In this document: positions 43,794 to 51,631 of the stretch, piece after piece | Numbering within the stretch: the first letter of the stretch is position 1 | How the letters are laid out: each line of letters starts with the position of its first letter | DNA from: an uncultured Veillonellaceae bacterium | GTDB taxonomy: Bacteria; Bacillota; Negativicutes; Veillonellales; Dialisteraceae | Reading direction: 5' to 3' | DNA length: 64,000 bases | Assembly: GCA_927353735.1 (NCBI GenBank) | Contig: CAKMIA010000001.1 | Location: 62,001 to 126,000, forward strand | Translations under genes and position numbers: made by a program | Notes under the pieces: generated by a model | What the model saw: only the letters and a program-made list of their open reading frames with translations | Told to the model about the DNA's origin: nothing | Database searches by the model: none

Positions 43794-44588
43794 ATGTACG
43801 AATATTTTTGCGCACTGATTGTGGGTATTGTAGAAGGGCTGACGGAATATATCCCGGTGTCCAGTACGGGACATTTGATCCTTGTAGGGCATATGCTGGG
43901 ATTTACCGGCACACTGGCGGACGTCTTTGATGTATTTATTCAGTTTGGGGCTATTTTGTCGGTTGTGCTGGTCTATAAGGGAAAGTTTGTCAGCATGCTG
44001 CAGAAAAGGAACTGGTTTCGCACACAGGGGGCGTCCTGCCTGAATATTGCCGTAGCGATGTTTCCTGCCTGTCTGGTAGGCCTGCTCTGCCACGGCCTGA
44101 TTAAAAACTATCTGTTCGGGCCGCTCACGGTTATCGGCGGACTGGTACTCGGCGGATTGTTTATGATCTTCGCAGAAAAAAGGCGCAAAGCTTTTGTCAT
44201 TGAAGATGTGGATGACATTACCATCGGGAAAGCATTGCAAATGGGCATTTTTCAGTGTCTGTCTTTATGGCCGGGATTTTCCAGAAGCGGAAGCACTATT
44301 GCAGGGGGACTTCTTCTGGGAATTTCCAGAAAGGCGGCAGCGGATTTTTCCTTTATTATGGCTGTGCCGCTCATGTTTCTGGCGTGTTCCTATGATCTTT
44401 TGAAGGTAGCGCCGTCGCTGTCCATGGAGGACTTCAGTATTCTGGCCTTGGGCTTTGTTACCTCCTTTGTCGTGGCGTATATTTCCATTCTGTGGTTTTT
44501 GAAATTTCTTAATAAATCCACGCTATCCGGATTTGCTTATTACCGTTTTGTCGTGGCTGCAATTTCCTACGCATATTTTTTCTTATAA
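43794..44588 (+). CDS. uppP: Undecaprenyl-diphosphatase (BacA family)
   Basis: A 264-residue membrane enzyme with about eight spans. The two catalytic motifs are present: EGLTEYIPVSSTGHLILVG (residues about 13-31, with the Glu pair region and the SSTGH box) and PGFSRSGSTIAGGLLLG (about 161-177). It removes one phosphate from undecaprenyl diphosphate, recycling the carrier used by MraY/MurG and by polysaccharide synthesis, and confers bacitracin tolerance. It is the last gene of the unit. Confidence 0.96.
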   Translation: MYEYFCALIVGIVEGLTEYIPVSSTGHLILVGHMLGFTGTLADVFDVFIQFGAILSVVLVYKGKFVSMLQKRNWFRTQGASCLNIAVAMFPACLVGLLCHGLIKNYLFGPLTVIGGLVLGGLFMIFAEKRRKAFVIEDVDDITIGKALQMGIFQCLSLWPGFSRSGSTIAGGLLLGISRKAAADFSFIMAVPLMFLACSYDLLKVAPSLSMEDFSILALGFVTSFVVAYISILWFLKFLNKSTLSGFAYYRFVVAAISYAYFFL

Positions 44589-44622
44589 ATCATTTTGCAT
44601 TTTACCGAGAATGCAAAATGAT
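44589..44622 (+). repeat. Long perfect hairpin directly after uppP
   Basis: A 13-bp perfect stem (ATCATTTTGCATT / AATGCAAAATGAT) with an 8-base loop starts at the base after the uppP stop. No T-run follows; it may protect the 3' end or be a decayed terminator. Confidence 0.7.
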
Positions 44623-44626
44623 ACAG

Positions 44627-44655
44627 ACTCTCTGTTAGCGGGCAGGGAGTTTTTG
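44627..44655 (+). terminator. Rho-independent terminator after uppP
   Basis: An 8-bp stem ACTCTCTG / CAGGGAGT (one G-T pair) followed by a five-T run, placed 5 bases after the preceding hairpin. Confidence 0.78.
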
Positions 44656-44710
44656 CATGCGGTTAATGGTTCCGCAGGAGTATAAAAGATAAAGCGAAAT
44701 TCCTTCTTTG

Positions 44711-44719
44711 TGATATAAT
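44711..44719 (+). promoter_or_regulatory. Extended -10 promoter of the ATP-grasp gene
   Basis: TGATATAAT: consensus TATAAT at 44714-44719 with TGn directly upstream; no clear -35. It is 50 bases before the start codon. Confidence 0.6.
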
Positions 44720-44768
44720 AAAAGACATAACGACAAAATCTATCATCATTTGCCAATGAGGTGGACAT

Positions 44769-45500
44769 ATGAAAGTATATATCCGGATAAAACACACAGG
44801 AGAATTTTTCAATCAGAATTGTTTTGATGTGTATACAGGATGTCTGTCTCTTGGTATACCGGTTGTTCCTTATAAGGCGGTTTATTCCATCGAGGATAAT
44901 GAACCGGAGGATCCGATCGTAGGAACGCTGGATGATGTGGAAGTGGCCATGGACAAGATGGGAATTCATCTGCTTCCTATGGATTATCCAGAGGAATTAC
45001 GGCCTTTCCTGGGACGGAAAATCTGGAAGTCCACTTTGTTCAGCATTACCAGCAATGCTGACAGCTGGCATATTTTTGTGAAGCCCATATGGGATGTCAA
45101 ACGTTTTTCCGGCACGGTGCTGGATAAATCTGAGGATCTGATCAAGCTGGGCGGCGGCCTGGAGGATATTCCGGTCTGGTGCAGTGAAAAGGTACATTTC
45201 CTTTCTGAATGGCGGCTCTGGGTATTGAATGGAGAGATCATAGGATTGAATCCCTATGCAGGCCGGTGGGATGTATTTCCTGATGCGGACAGATTGAAGC
45301 AGGCCGTAGCTGCTTTTCATAAGGCACCCTGTGGATATGCTTTGGATTTTGGGGTGACGGATGACGGACGGACTCTTCTTGTGGAGGCCAGTGATGGATA
45401 TGTTCTTCGCAGTTTCGGACTGGCGCCGGAAAAATATGTGCGGCTTCTGACTGCCCGGTGGCAGGAACTGACAAAGGGAATCGAACAGACGAGGGGATGA
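44769..45500 (+). CDS. ATP-grasp protein of the R2K type, function unknown
   Basis: A 243-residue protein whose C-terminal two thirds read as a compact ATP-grasp: HIFVKPIWDVKRFSGTV (the lysine strand), SEWRLWVLNGEIIGLNPY (first Arg) and GYALDFGVTDDGRTLLVEAS (metal-binding end, with DFGV and E), then DGYVLRSFGL (second Arg). These match the R2K clade (two Arg, one Lys) found mainly in phages, toxins and peptide-modifying systems. It is probably an amide- or peptide-ligating enzyme; substrates are unknown. It stands alone between two terminators, with its own promoter. Confidence 0.8.
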   Translation: MKVYIRIKHTGEFFNQNCFDVYTGCLSLGIPVVPYKAVYSIEDNEPEDPIVGTLDDVEVAMDKMGIHLLPMDYPEELRPFLGRKIWKSTLFSITSNADSWHIFVKPIWDVKRFSGTVLDKSEDLIKLGGGLEDIPVWCSEKVHFLSEWRLWVLNGEIIGLNPYAGRWDVFPDADRLKQAVAAFHKAPCGYALDFGVTDDGRTLLVEASDGYVLRSFGLAPEKYVRLLTARWQELTKGIEQTRG

Positions 45501-45521
45501 AGCACCTCTTTCAGAATGATG

Positions 45522-45558
45522 AACTGACAATTTCTATATGGGGTTTGTCAGTTTTTTT
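45522..45558 (+). terminator. Rho-independent terminator after the ATP-grasp gene
   Basis: Perfect 9-bp stem AACTGACAA / TTGTCAGTT with a 14-base loop and a seven-T run. Confidence 0.92.
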
Positions 45559-45608
45559 CATAGGTATGTGAGCGGTACGGGATTGACAGACAGTGGGAGT
45601 TACCGGCT

Positions 45609-47402
45609 ATGAAATATTTTGGACAGGATTTTTTACAGAGGGTATCTGACAGCCTGAATATTGCAGACGTGATCGGTTCCTATGTGCCGCTGAAAAAAAG
45701 AGGCAACCGGTACTGGGGATGCTGTCCGTTTCATCATGAAAAAACACCTTCCTTTTCCGTGTCTCCGGACAAGGGACTGTATTATTGCTTTGGATGCCAT
45801 GCGTCGGGAAATCTTTTTACCTTTGTACAGAAAATAGAAAATCTGACATTTCCGGAGGCAGTGGAACATCTGGCGGAAATCGCTCATATTGAGCTGCCGC
45901 AGGAGGAGATATCTGCGGAGGAACAAAAAAAACAGTCTGAAATGTCAGCTATGTATGAAGCGGCAAAACTGGCAGCGGATTATTTTCATAATTGCCTGAC
46001 AAAAACGCGTATGGGGGAGGCTGGAATGGCCTATTTCCGGCGCCGTCATCTAACCCCGGAACATATTGCCTATTTCAAACTGGGATTTGCACCACCGGAA
46101 TGGGACCGCCTGTTTCGTGATTTCACACAGAAAAAACAGATCAGACCGGAGATTCTGCGAAGCACAGGCCTCGTGGGATACAGCAATGGACGATATTTTG
46201 ATATGTTTCGAAATCGATGCATGTTTCCCATCCTGAATCTGAAAGGACATCCGGTGGCTTTCGGTGGACGAGTCCTGGATGACAGTAAACCTAAATATCT
46301 CAACTCGCCGGAGACTCCGATTTTCAACAAGAGACGGCTTCTGTTTGCTTTGTATCAGGCACTGCCCAAAATCCGGGAAACGCGGCAGGTCATCATGGTG
46401 GAAGGCTATATGGATGCCATTTCTCTGCATACTCATGGGGTGACCAATGTTGTGGCATCACTGGGAACGGCATTTACCATCGAACAGGCCCGGCTTCTGA
46501 AACGGTATGCGGATGAGGTGGTTTTCAGCTATGATATGGATTCTGCCGGACAGAATGCAACGCGAAGGGCTCTGGAAATCGCCGGAACAGTGGGCTTAAA
46601 AATCAGGGTCGCCCGTGTGGGGGAGGGAAAAGATCCCGATGAATTTGTCAATCTGCATGGGGGCGAAGCCTACCTGGAAGCAGTACGGCAGGCACAGCCG
46701 GCGATGGATTATCTGCTGGCTTCGCTGCTGCATCAATATGATGCGACATCCCTGGAAGGACAGCAGCATATTCTGCAGGAAATGTTTGCTGTGCTGACAA
46801 CTCGTGATGACTCCATGCTGATCAATTCCTATATCAGGAAAATGGCACAGGCCATGCGTCTGGACGAAGGGGTGATCCGGAGTGAGGCTACCCGTTATGT
46901 AAAAAAGAATCATATGCATATATATATTTCTCCGAAGGAGAATACAGAAAATGTGGTCAGTAGAGAGTCCCAGAAACTGCTGCGTCTGGAGGAGAGTTTT
47001 TTGAGATACTGCATGCAGGTTCGCCGGGCTCCATCGTTCTGGCCGGACATGAAAGGGTATGAATATCACTCTCCATTTTGCAGCCGGCTGGCATCGATTA
47101 TGGAGGAGTTTCAGGAATCCGGACAACCCTTGTCTGAAAAACTGGTGCAGCAAAAGCTGGAGCCGGAGGATATGGAAGCATTGGCAGCTCTTCTGATGCG
47201 TGAGGAGGATGACGTCTCTGTTCCATGGGAAGAGTTTATACGCCCTTTGAAACTGGGATCTCTCCAAAAAGCATATAAGGAACATACGGAAAAGGCCAAT
47301 GCACTGGCTCATGAAGATCCGGAGGCATCGAGGCAGGAAATGTTGACCTGCATCAGGTTGAACCGGGAAATTCAGGAGCTTCAGCAAAAGTCATCTGTCT
47401 GA
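45609..47402 (+). CDS. dnaG: DNA primase
   Basis: A 597-residue primase that makes RNA primers at the replication fork. The CHC2 zinc domain is at residues about 36-75 (CCPFHHEKTPSFSVSPDKG, then YYCFGCHASGN). The N-terminal catalytic domain follows (KYLNSPETPIFNK). The Toprim domain is next, with the VEGYMDAISLH glutamate and the FSYDMDSAG DxD motif. The C-terminal helicase-binding domain is poorly conserved, as usual. It lies 36 bases before rpoD, the classic Firmicute pair. Confidence 0.97.
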   Translation: MKYFGQDFLQRVSDSLNIADVIGSYVPLKKRGNRYWGCCPFHHEKTPSFSVSPDKGLYYCFGCHASGNLFTFVQKIENLTFPEAVEHLAEIAHIELPQEEISAEEQKKQSEMSAMYEAAKLAADYFHNCLTKTRMGEAGMAYFRRRHLTPEHIAYFKLGFAPPEWDRLFRDFTQKKQIRPEILRSTGLVGYSNGRYFDMFRNRCMFPILNLKGHPVAFGGRVLDDSKPKYLNSPETPIFNKRRLLFALYQALPKIRETRQVIMVEGYMDAISLHTHGVTNVVASLGTAFTIEQARLLKRYADEVVFSYDMDSAGQNATRRALEIAGTVGLKIRVARVGEGKDPDEFVNLHGGEAYLEAVRQAQPAMDYLLASLLHQYDATSLEGQQHILQEMFAVLTTRDDSMLINSYIRKMAQAMRLDEGVIRSEATRYVKKNHMHIYISPKENTENVVSRESQKLLRLEESFLRYCMQVRRAPSFWPDMKGYEYHSPFCSRLASIMEEFQESGQPLSEKLVQQKLEPEDMEALAALLMREEDDVSVPWEEFIRPLKLGSLQKAYKEHTEKANALAHEDPEASRQEMLTCIRLNREIQELQQKSSV

Positions 47403-47438
47403 TACAGTCAGCGGCAGAAAAGCCGGGGAGAAATATAT

Positions 47439-48593
47439 ATGGCAGTAAGAATTACAGCGGCAGCCAAACGGTGGGTGGAACTGCTAAAAAAACAAAAAAC
47501 AAAAGAAGGACTGATTCCCAATCGGGCCATTATTCAGCTGGTTCGTCAGAAAAAGCTGACAGCCAGGCAGCAGGATGCCATTTATGAGGCTTTGAATGCG
47601 CAGCGTCTTAAGGTGCTTTTTGAAGAAGAAGAGCCGGAGGACGAAGATCTGGAAGAACCGTTAGAGGAAGAAATCAAAAAAACATCCAAAAAGAAAAAGG
47701 CGGAAGAGGATGAGGAGGATATGGATGTACCGGAATCCGTAGCGGTAGAGGATCCGGTGCGCATGTATCTGAAGGAAATCGGTTCTGTGCCGCTTCTGAC
47801 TGCAGAGGAGGAGATTCTTCTCGCTATGTGGATTGAACAGGGAAGCCTGCCTTCCGCCAGCCCGGAAGACAAGATTCGTGCACAGCGGGCCAGAAGGAAG
47901 CTGTCTGATGCCAATCTTCGGTTGGTTGTTTCTATTGCAAAGAAATATCTGGGCCGGGGTCTTCAGTTTCTCGATCTGATTCAGGAAGGAAATCTTGGCC
48001 TTCTCAAGGCAGTGGATAAGTTTGATTATAAAAAAGGATATAAATTCAGTACCTATGCCACCTGGTGGATTCGTCAGGCCATTACACGAGCGATTGCTGA
48101 TCAGGCGAGAACAATTCGGGTGCCGGTTCATATGGTGGAGACCATCAACAAATTGAACCGGATCTCCAGACAGCTTCTGCAGGAAAACGGACGGGAGGCA
48201 ACCAATGAAGAACTGGCGGAACGTATGGGAGTGAATACGGAAAAGGTCAGGGAAGTGAAAAAGATTGCTCAGGATCCCATTTCTCTGGAAACGCCGATCG
48301 GTGAAAAGGAGGACTCTCATCTGGGAGATTTTATCGAGGATCAGAAGGCCATATCGCCGGATGATGCTGCCGGGTCTATTTTGATGAGAGAACAGATCGA
48401 AGATATGCTGCATGGGCTTTCTGAAAGAGAGCGCAGTGTACTGGAGCTTCGATTTGGTTTAAGAGATGGCAAACCGCGTACTCTGGAAGAAGTCGGACGG
48501 TATTTTGATGTGACCCGGGAAAGGATTCGCCAGATTGAAGGGAAAGCTCTTACGAAATTAAAAAAATCAGCCAAAAATTTGATGAATCAGTAG
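47439..48593 (+). CDS. rpoD: Housekeeping RNA polymerase sigma factor (sigma-70/SigA)
   Basis: A 384-residue primary sigma factor. Region 1.1 is at the N-terminus, followed by an acidic/lysine linker (about 65-100). Region 1.2 is [17 protein letters not shown]. Regions 2.1-2.4 hold [39 protein letters not shown] and [19 protein letters not shown]. Region 3 follows, then region 4 ([19 protein letters not shown]). It recognises -35/-10 promoters like those noted here. It is co-transcribed with dnaG and is followed by a tRNA gene with its own promoter. Confidence 0.97.
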   Translation: MAVRITAAAKRWVELLKKQKTKEGLIPNRAIIQLVRQKKLTARQQDAIYEALNAQRLKVLFEEEEPEDEDLEEPLEEEIKKTSKKKKAEEDEEDMDVPESVAVEDPVRMYLKEIGSVPLLTAEEEILLAMWIEQGSLPSASPEDKIRAQRARRKLSDANLRLVVSIAKKYLGRGLQFLDLIQEGNLGLLKAVDKFDYKKGYKFSTYATWWIRQAITRAIADQARTIRVPVHMVETINKLNRISRQLLQENGREATNEELAERMGVNTEKVREVKKIAQDPISLETPIGEKEDSHLGDFIEDQKAISPDDAAGSILMREQIEDMLHGLSERERSVLELRFGLRDGKPRTLEEVGRYFDVTRERIRQIEGKALTKLKKSAKNLMNQ

Positions 48594-48622
48594 AGAAGAA
48601 AGTGAGATTGCTGGTTTGTTTC

Positions 48623-48651
48623 TTGACGAAAGATTTTTTGATTGATAAAAT
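48623..48651 (+). promoter_or_regulatory. Promoter of the CAU tRNA gene
   Basis: TTGACG (48623-48628), a 17-base spacer and TAAAAT (48646-48651), 16 bases upstream of the mature tRNA 5' end. Confidence 0.75.
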
Positions 48652-48666
48652 GTTTTTGGCGATATT

Positions 48667-48741
48667 GGGCCTATAGCTCAGTGGCAGAGCCGCCGGCTCA
48701 TAACCGGTTGGTCCCAGGTTCGAACCCTGGTGGGCCCACCA
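48667..48741 (+). tRNA. tRNA with CAU anticodon (elongator Met or lysidine-type Ile2)
   Basis: A complete cloverleaf: acceptor GGGCCTA / TGGGCCC, D arm with TAGCTCAGTGG, anticodon stem CCGGC/ACCGG with loop CTCATAA (anticodon CAU), T arm CCAGG-TTCGAAC-CCTGG and an encoded CCA. The G1-C72 pair excludes initiator tRNA. Elongator Met and Ile2 (modified by TilS) cannot be separated firmly by eye; the GGGCCTATAGCTCAG start resembles isoleucine tRNAs. Confidence 0.93.
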
Positions 48742-48748
48742 GAGAGTA

Positions 48749-48777
48749 AAAGCAGAAGGAAATTCTTCTGCTTTTTT
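48749..48777 (+). terminator. Rho-independent terminator after the CAU tRNA
   Basis: Perfect 10-bp stem AAAGCAGAAG / CTTCTGCTTT with a GAAATT loop and a six-T run. Confidence 0.92.
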
Positions 48778-48900
48778 GTGTGGACTGAATAAATGGGCTG
48801 ATTGTAAAACAAGGCAATATCAACATAACATTGGGGATGTTAAGGCGTGATTGATTGAATTATATGAATTTTGGTAAACTACGGATGATCTGAAGAAATT

Positions 48901-48950
48901 AAAAACAAAAGATAGGCAGAGGAAAATATTCTGCCTATCTTTTGTTTTTT
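48901..48950. terminator. Bidirectional terminator at the end of the AcrVA2-like gene
   Basis: A perfect 19-bp inverted repeat (bases 48901-48919 with 48931-48949) with A-rich and T-rich outer arms works on both strands. On the minus strand it begins at the stop codon of the gene at 48949-49995. Confidence 0.9.
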
Positions 48951-49995
48951 AGAATTTTGAATCAGCTATTTCTTGGCCTGCAGCATCGACAAGGGCGGTA
49001 TGGGTCCATTTTAAGCGAATCAGTTTTCGGCCTGGTCCATAGCGATAGGACTGCCAGTAGGCACGCCGGATGCGTATGTCTGAAGAATGACTGTCCGGAT
49101 GTATGAATCCTTTGGCTTCAAAACGGTTGAGCTGCTTCAACCTGCATGCAATATTGGCACCGACATTAAATACAGTGATTTCTCTTGGGATGTCGTGAAT
49201 TTTAGATGTCTGCTTGGATTTCCAGCCAGGATCAGTTTGTATATCTGCATTATCGGCGGAAAGATAGACAAGCATAGTGGCAAGAAATGCAGTGAAAGGT
49301 CCCATGGTATTTCCATATTCTTCAAATGCGTCTTTATCCATGGACTCAAACTTGTCCATAATACTGACGTCCTGAAGAAGCATTTCCTCCAGGCTCTTAT
49401 AATCTATCGCTTTCGGACGCCGGGAACCATTGCAGATACACTGTTCAATTGTTTTTTCTTCACCGGGAATGTAGGGAAGAAACGGTGTACAGAGCGGAAG
49501 TCCATTTTTGGTAATGGGGGTGAAGCGGATTTCCATGATATTCCGGTCTGGATACTCGATATGGTTTTCATTCCTGTAAACAAAAAAACCGTCTATATTG
49601 CCGGGCATTTTAATTCCGGGCCGGATATAAATAACTTTTTTCGGGAGATGAATGGAAGAAATATCAATATTCAATATTTTACGGCAGGAAACTTCAAAAA
49701 GCTCTTTTGTTAATTCTGCAGAAAAATCATAAATGGATTTATCAAGTCTCCAGCTGGCGGCAGCGGCAATAACAGAAGCATCCAGTGCATCGGTACGGGA
49801 TATTTCTCTTTTGTATGATTTTTCCACGGCTGCATGGGCAACAGGAAGTGGCGCATATACCATGGAATGATCCCACATATCCGTAAAGTCTGCGGCGTTC
49901 GCAATTTCTTCCACATAGGAAATGGCTCCGGGATATTTTCGTTTGATTCTGTCCAGTGCAGCCATTGCTGCACATTTTTTAATATTAAAATTCAT
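48949..49995 (-). CDS. AcrVA2-like protein (anti-CRISPR family homologue)
   Basis: A 348-residue minus-strand protein. From memory of the Moraxella AcrVA2 sequence (322 residues), the C-terminus is strikingly similar: RIRRAYWQSYRYGPGRKLIR then LKW here (about 308-330), against an H-I-R-R-x-H-W-x-x-Y-W-x-G-x-G pattern ending in R-V-R-W there. A middle stretch, LPKKVIYIRPG...IDGFFVYR (about 117-140), also matches in layout. AcrVA2 lowers Cas12a production; whether this homologue does so is unknown. It has its own GGAGG site 8 bases before ATG and a terminator, and lies between two tRNA genes with no neighbour of related function. No alignment was run. Confidence 0.7.
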   Translation of the reverse strand: MNFNIKKCAAMAALDRIKRKYPGAISYVEEIANAADFTDMWDHSMVYAPLPVAHAAVEKSYKREISRTDALDASVIAAAASWRLDKSIYDFSAELTKELFEVSCRKILNIDISSIHLPKKVIYIRPGIKMPGNIDGFFVYRNENHIEYPDRNIMEIRFTPITKNGLPLCTPFLPYIPGEEKTIEQCICNGSRRPKAIDYKSLEEMLLQDVSIMDKFESMDKDAFEEYGNTMGPFTAFLATMLVYLSADNADIQTDPGWKSKQTSKIHDIPREITVFNVGANIACRLKQLNRFEAKGFIHPDSHSSDIRIRRAYWQSYRYGPGRKLIRLKWTHTALVDAAGQEIADSKF

Positions 49996-50245
49996 GCAAA
50001 AAACCTCCGTTACGCATTATAACAAAGAAGTGACGATTATGTATAATGTCGTAGTTTATTCTTTTTTTAGGCTAAGCCTGTATTTGAATTTTCTGAATGA
50101 CAGAACGCATTGAATGGAAATGATCTATCATGACTTTGGCTAAAAACGAGTAGCATAGAAAGCCTCGATACAAAAAAACGGCAGTTGGGGTAGAAATTTG
50201 AGTAGCAAAATCAGGTTATCAGAGGAAAATAAGGAAAAATAAAAA
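49996..50245. other. Gene-free stretch between the AcrVA2-like gene and tRNA-Ser
   Basis: About 250 AT-rich bases. On the minus strand it holds a likely -10 (TATAAT, reverse complement of 50008-50013) for the AcrVA2-like gene, and a small AGGCT-A-AGCCT repeat near 50070. I see no gene, tRNA fragment or direct repeat that would mark an integration site. Confidence 0.6.
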
Positions 50246-50279
50246 CCGGTAAATACTGGAAAAAGTCAGTATTTACCGG
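50246..50279 (-). terminator. Rho-independent terminator after tRNA-Ser (minus strand)
   Basis: A perfect 13-bp stem (CCGGTAAATACTG / CAGTATTTACCGG) with an 8-base loop; on the minus strand it is followed by TTTTTATTTTT. It ends the tadA-tRNA-Ser transcript. Confidence 0.9.
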
Positions 50280-50289
50280 CGCTTTTAGC

Positions 50290-50378
50290 TGGCGGAGACG
50301 GTGGGATTCGAACCCACGGTACCTCGCGGTACAACTGATTTCGAGTCAGCCTCGTTATGACCACTTCGATACGTCTCC
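50290..50378 (-). tRNA. tRNA-Ser (anticodon CGA)
   Basis: Read on the minus strand: acceptor GGAGACG / CGTCTCC, anticodon loop CTCGAAA (CGA, reading UCG), the long variable arm expected of tRNA-Ser, T arm GTGGG-TTCGAAT-CCCAC, and encoded CCA. Its 5' base is directly next to the tadA stop codon, so it is probably cut out of the tadA mRNA. Confidence 0.95.
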
Positions 50379-50831
50379 TCATGGTTTACGATGCAATAGG
50401 AAAAAGTCATTAACAATTCGACTGCATTCATCCGCTAAAATGCCGGAACAAATGGAAAGCCGATGGTTCATGACAGCATTTTCACAAATATGAAAATAGG
50501 AATCAATGCCGCCGGCACGGACATCTGCTGCGCCATAAACAAGGCGGTTGATCCGGGCATTCATAATGGCCCCTGCACACATCGCACATGGCTCTATGGT
50601 AACATAAAGGGTACATTCCGTCAAACGCCAGCGATTCAGACGGAATGCGCCGCGGCGGAGGACGAGGAGCTCGGCATGTGCGGTGGGATCATGGTCTGTT
50701 TCCCGGCGATTATGTCCAAGCGCAAGGATGGAATCGCGATAGACCAGGACGGCACCGATGGGGATTTCCCCTTCATTTTCTGCCTTTTGGGCTTCAAGGA
50801 GAGCCATGCGCATATATTCTGTATCTGTCAT
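50379..50831 (-). CDS. tadA: tRNA-specific adenosine deaminase
   Basis: A 150-residue zinc deaminase that converts A34 of tRNA-Arg(ACG) to inosine. Zinc ligands and catalytic Glu are in TAHAELLVLRRGA, and the PCAMCAGAIMNAR motif follows. The start is set at the minus-strand ATG 50831, preceded by TTAGGAGAAAC; an upstream in-frame start would add 25 hydrophobic residues without a ribosome site. The TGA stop abuts tRNA-Ser with no spacer. Confidence 0.95.
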   Translation of the reverse strand: MTDTEYMRMALLEAQKAENEGEIPIGAVLVYRDSILALGHNRRETDHDPTAHAELLVLRRGAFRLNRWRLTECTLYVTIEPCAMCAGAIMNARINRLVYGAADVRAGGIDSYFHICENAVMNHRLSICSGILADECSRIVNDFFLLHRKP

Positions 50832-50859
50832 AAAGTTTCTCCTAATTTTATATGTATAT

Positions 50860-50888
50860 ATTATAAGGTAAATCGTTGGAAATGTCTT
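50860..50888 (-). promoter_or_regulatory. Promoter of tadA (minus strand)
   Basis: On the minus strand AAGACA, a 17-base spacer and a consensus TATAAT (plus-strand 50860-50865), 29 bases before the tadA ATG. Confidence 0.6.
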
Positions 50889-50991
50889 TTGAATCAGCAG
50901 AAACATATGATTGTGGTGGATGGAAATGAAATAAATAGGTATAATAAAAATACATCTTTTATTTTATGCAAATATGATAGGAGGGATTTTC

Positions 50992-51444
50992 ATGGCCGAT
51001 ACGGAAATGAAACCAAATGTAAAGGCAGAAAAGTTTGACGCTTACTTGAAAGCCAATCAGCTGAAGTTCTTTTTGCGCGATCCTGTACCGAATGATCCCA
51101 ATGGGACCGTTGTATATAAGTCCAATATTGAAGCAGAAGGCCAGAAGCTGCCTGTGGGAATTATTGTTGATAACACGATTTATACGATTATTCGTGTACA
51201 GATCGGAACCGGATTGATTAAGGACAGCAACAGAGACCGGTTTAATGCGTTTCTGAACGAACTGAATCGCGGATATAAAGTGTTTAAATATGTAGCAGCA
51301 GATGACGGAACGGTCTATCTGGATTCCTGCATTCCCAGCAGCAATGAAATGTTTGATCCTCAGCTGGTGCGTGTCATTCTGGATGTCATCGTTAATCATC
51401 TGCAGCAGGAATACAAGACGATCATGAAGAAGGTCTGGGACTGA
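50992..51444 (+). CDS. YbjN-domain protein
   Basis: A 150-residue cytoplasmic protein of the YbjN-like fold (related to type III secretion chaperones). It has an N-terminal helix (VKAEKFDAYLKANQLKFF), a central sheet with LPVGIIVDNTIYTIIRVQIG, and the typical NRDRFNAFLNELNRGYKVFKY and DGTVYLDSCIP segments. YbjN proteins are linked to stress responses, but no biochemical function is settled. ATG 50992 follows a consensus AGGAGGG. It stands alone, with a terminator before the dcw cluster. Confidence 0.82.
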   Translation: MADTEMKPNVKAEKFDAYLKANQLKFFLRDPVPNDPNGTVVYKSNIEAEGQKLPVGIIVDNTIYTIIRVQIGTGLIKDSNRDRFNAFLNELNRGYKVFKYVAADDGTVYLDSCIPSSNEMFDPQLVRVILDVIVNHLQQEYKTIMKKVWD

Positions 51445-51469
51445 GACTTTTGTGTTACTGCCAATGAAA

Positions 51470-51505
51470 AGAGCCTGCCATGTATTATGGCGGGTTCTTT
51501 TTTTA
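51470..51505 (+). terminator. Rho-independent terminator after the YbjN-domain gene
   Basis: An 11-bp stem AGAGCCTGCCA / TGGCGGGTTCT (two G-T pairs) with a 7-base loop and a T-run. Confidence 0.9.
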
Positions 51506-51586
51506 TGAAATTTATTGAGTCCATGGTTTATCAGGCAAAGAAACAATGGGGGATTTTCATTTTTTCTGTCACTAAGTGGAAATTTA

Positions 51587-51595
51587 TGGTAGAAT
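51587..51595 (+). promoter_or_regulatory. Extended -10 promoter of the dcw cluster
   Basis: TGGTAGAAT (TAGAAT at 51590-51595 with TGn) lies 36 bases before the mraZ start. MraZ proteins bind repeats near their own promoter, but I could not find clear GTGGG-type repeats beyond a single GTGGG at 51596-51600. Confidence 0.5.
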
Positions 51596-51631
51596 GTGGG
51601 TAAAAGTGGTGAAATTAGAGGTGAGGAAGAA

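Noticed and set aside
49087-49713. A 208-codon + strand frame antisense to the AcrVA2-like gene
   Set aside because: The minus-strand gene has a good ribosome site, terminator and family motifs. The + frame has no ribosome site and its codon pattern looks like a mirror of the real gene.
48742-50289. Att sites of an integrated element at the tRNA genes
   Set aside because: I looked for repeats of the 3' ends of both tRNAs and for an integrase and saw neither, so no boundaries can be claimed.
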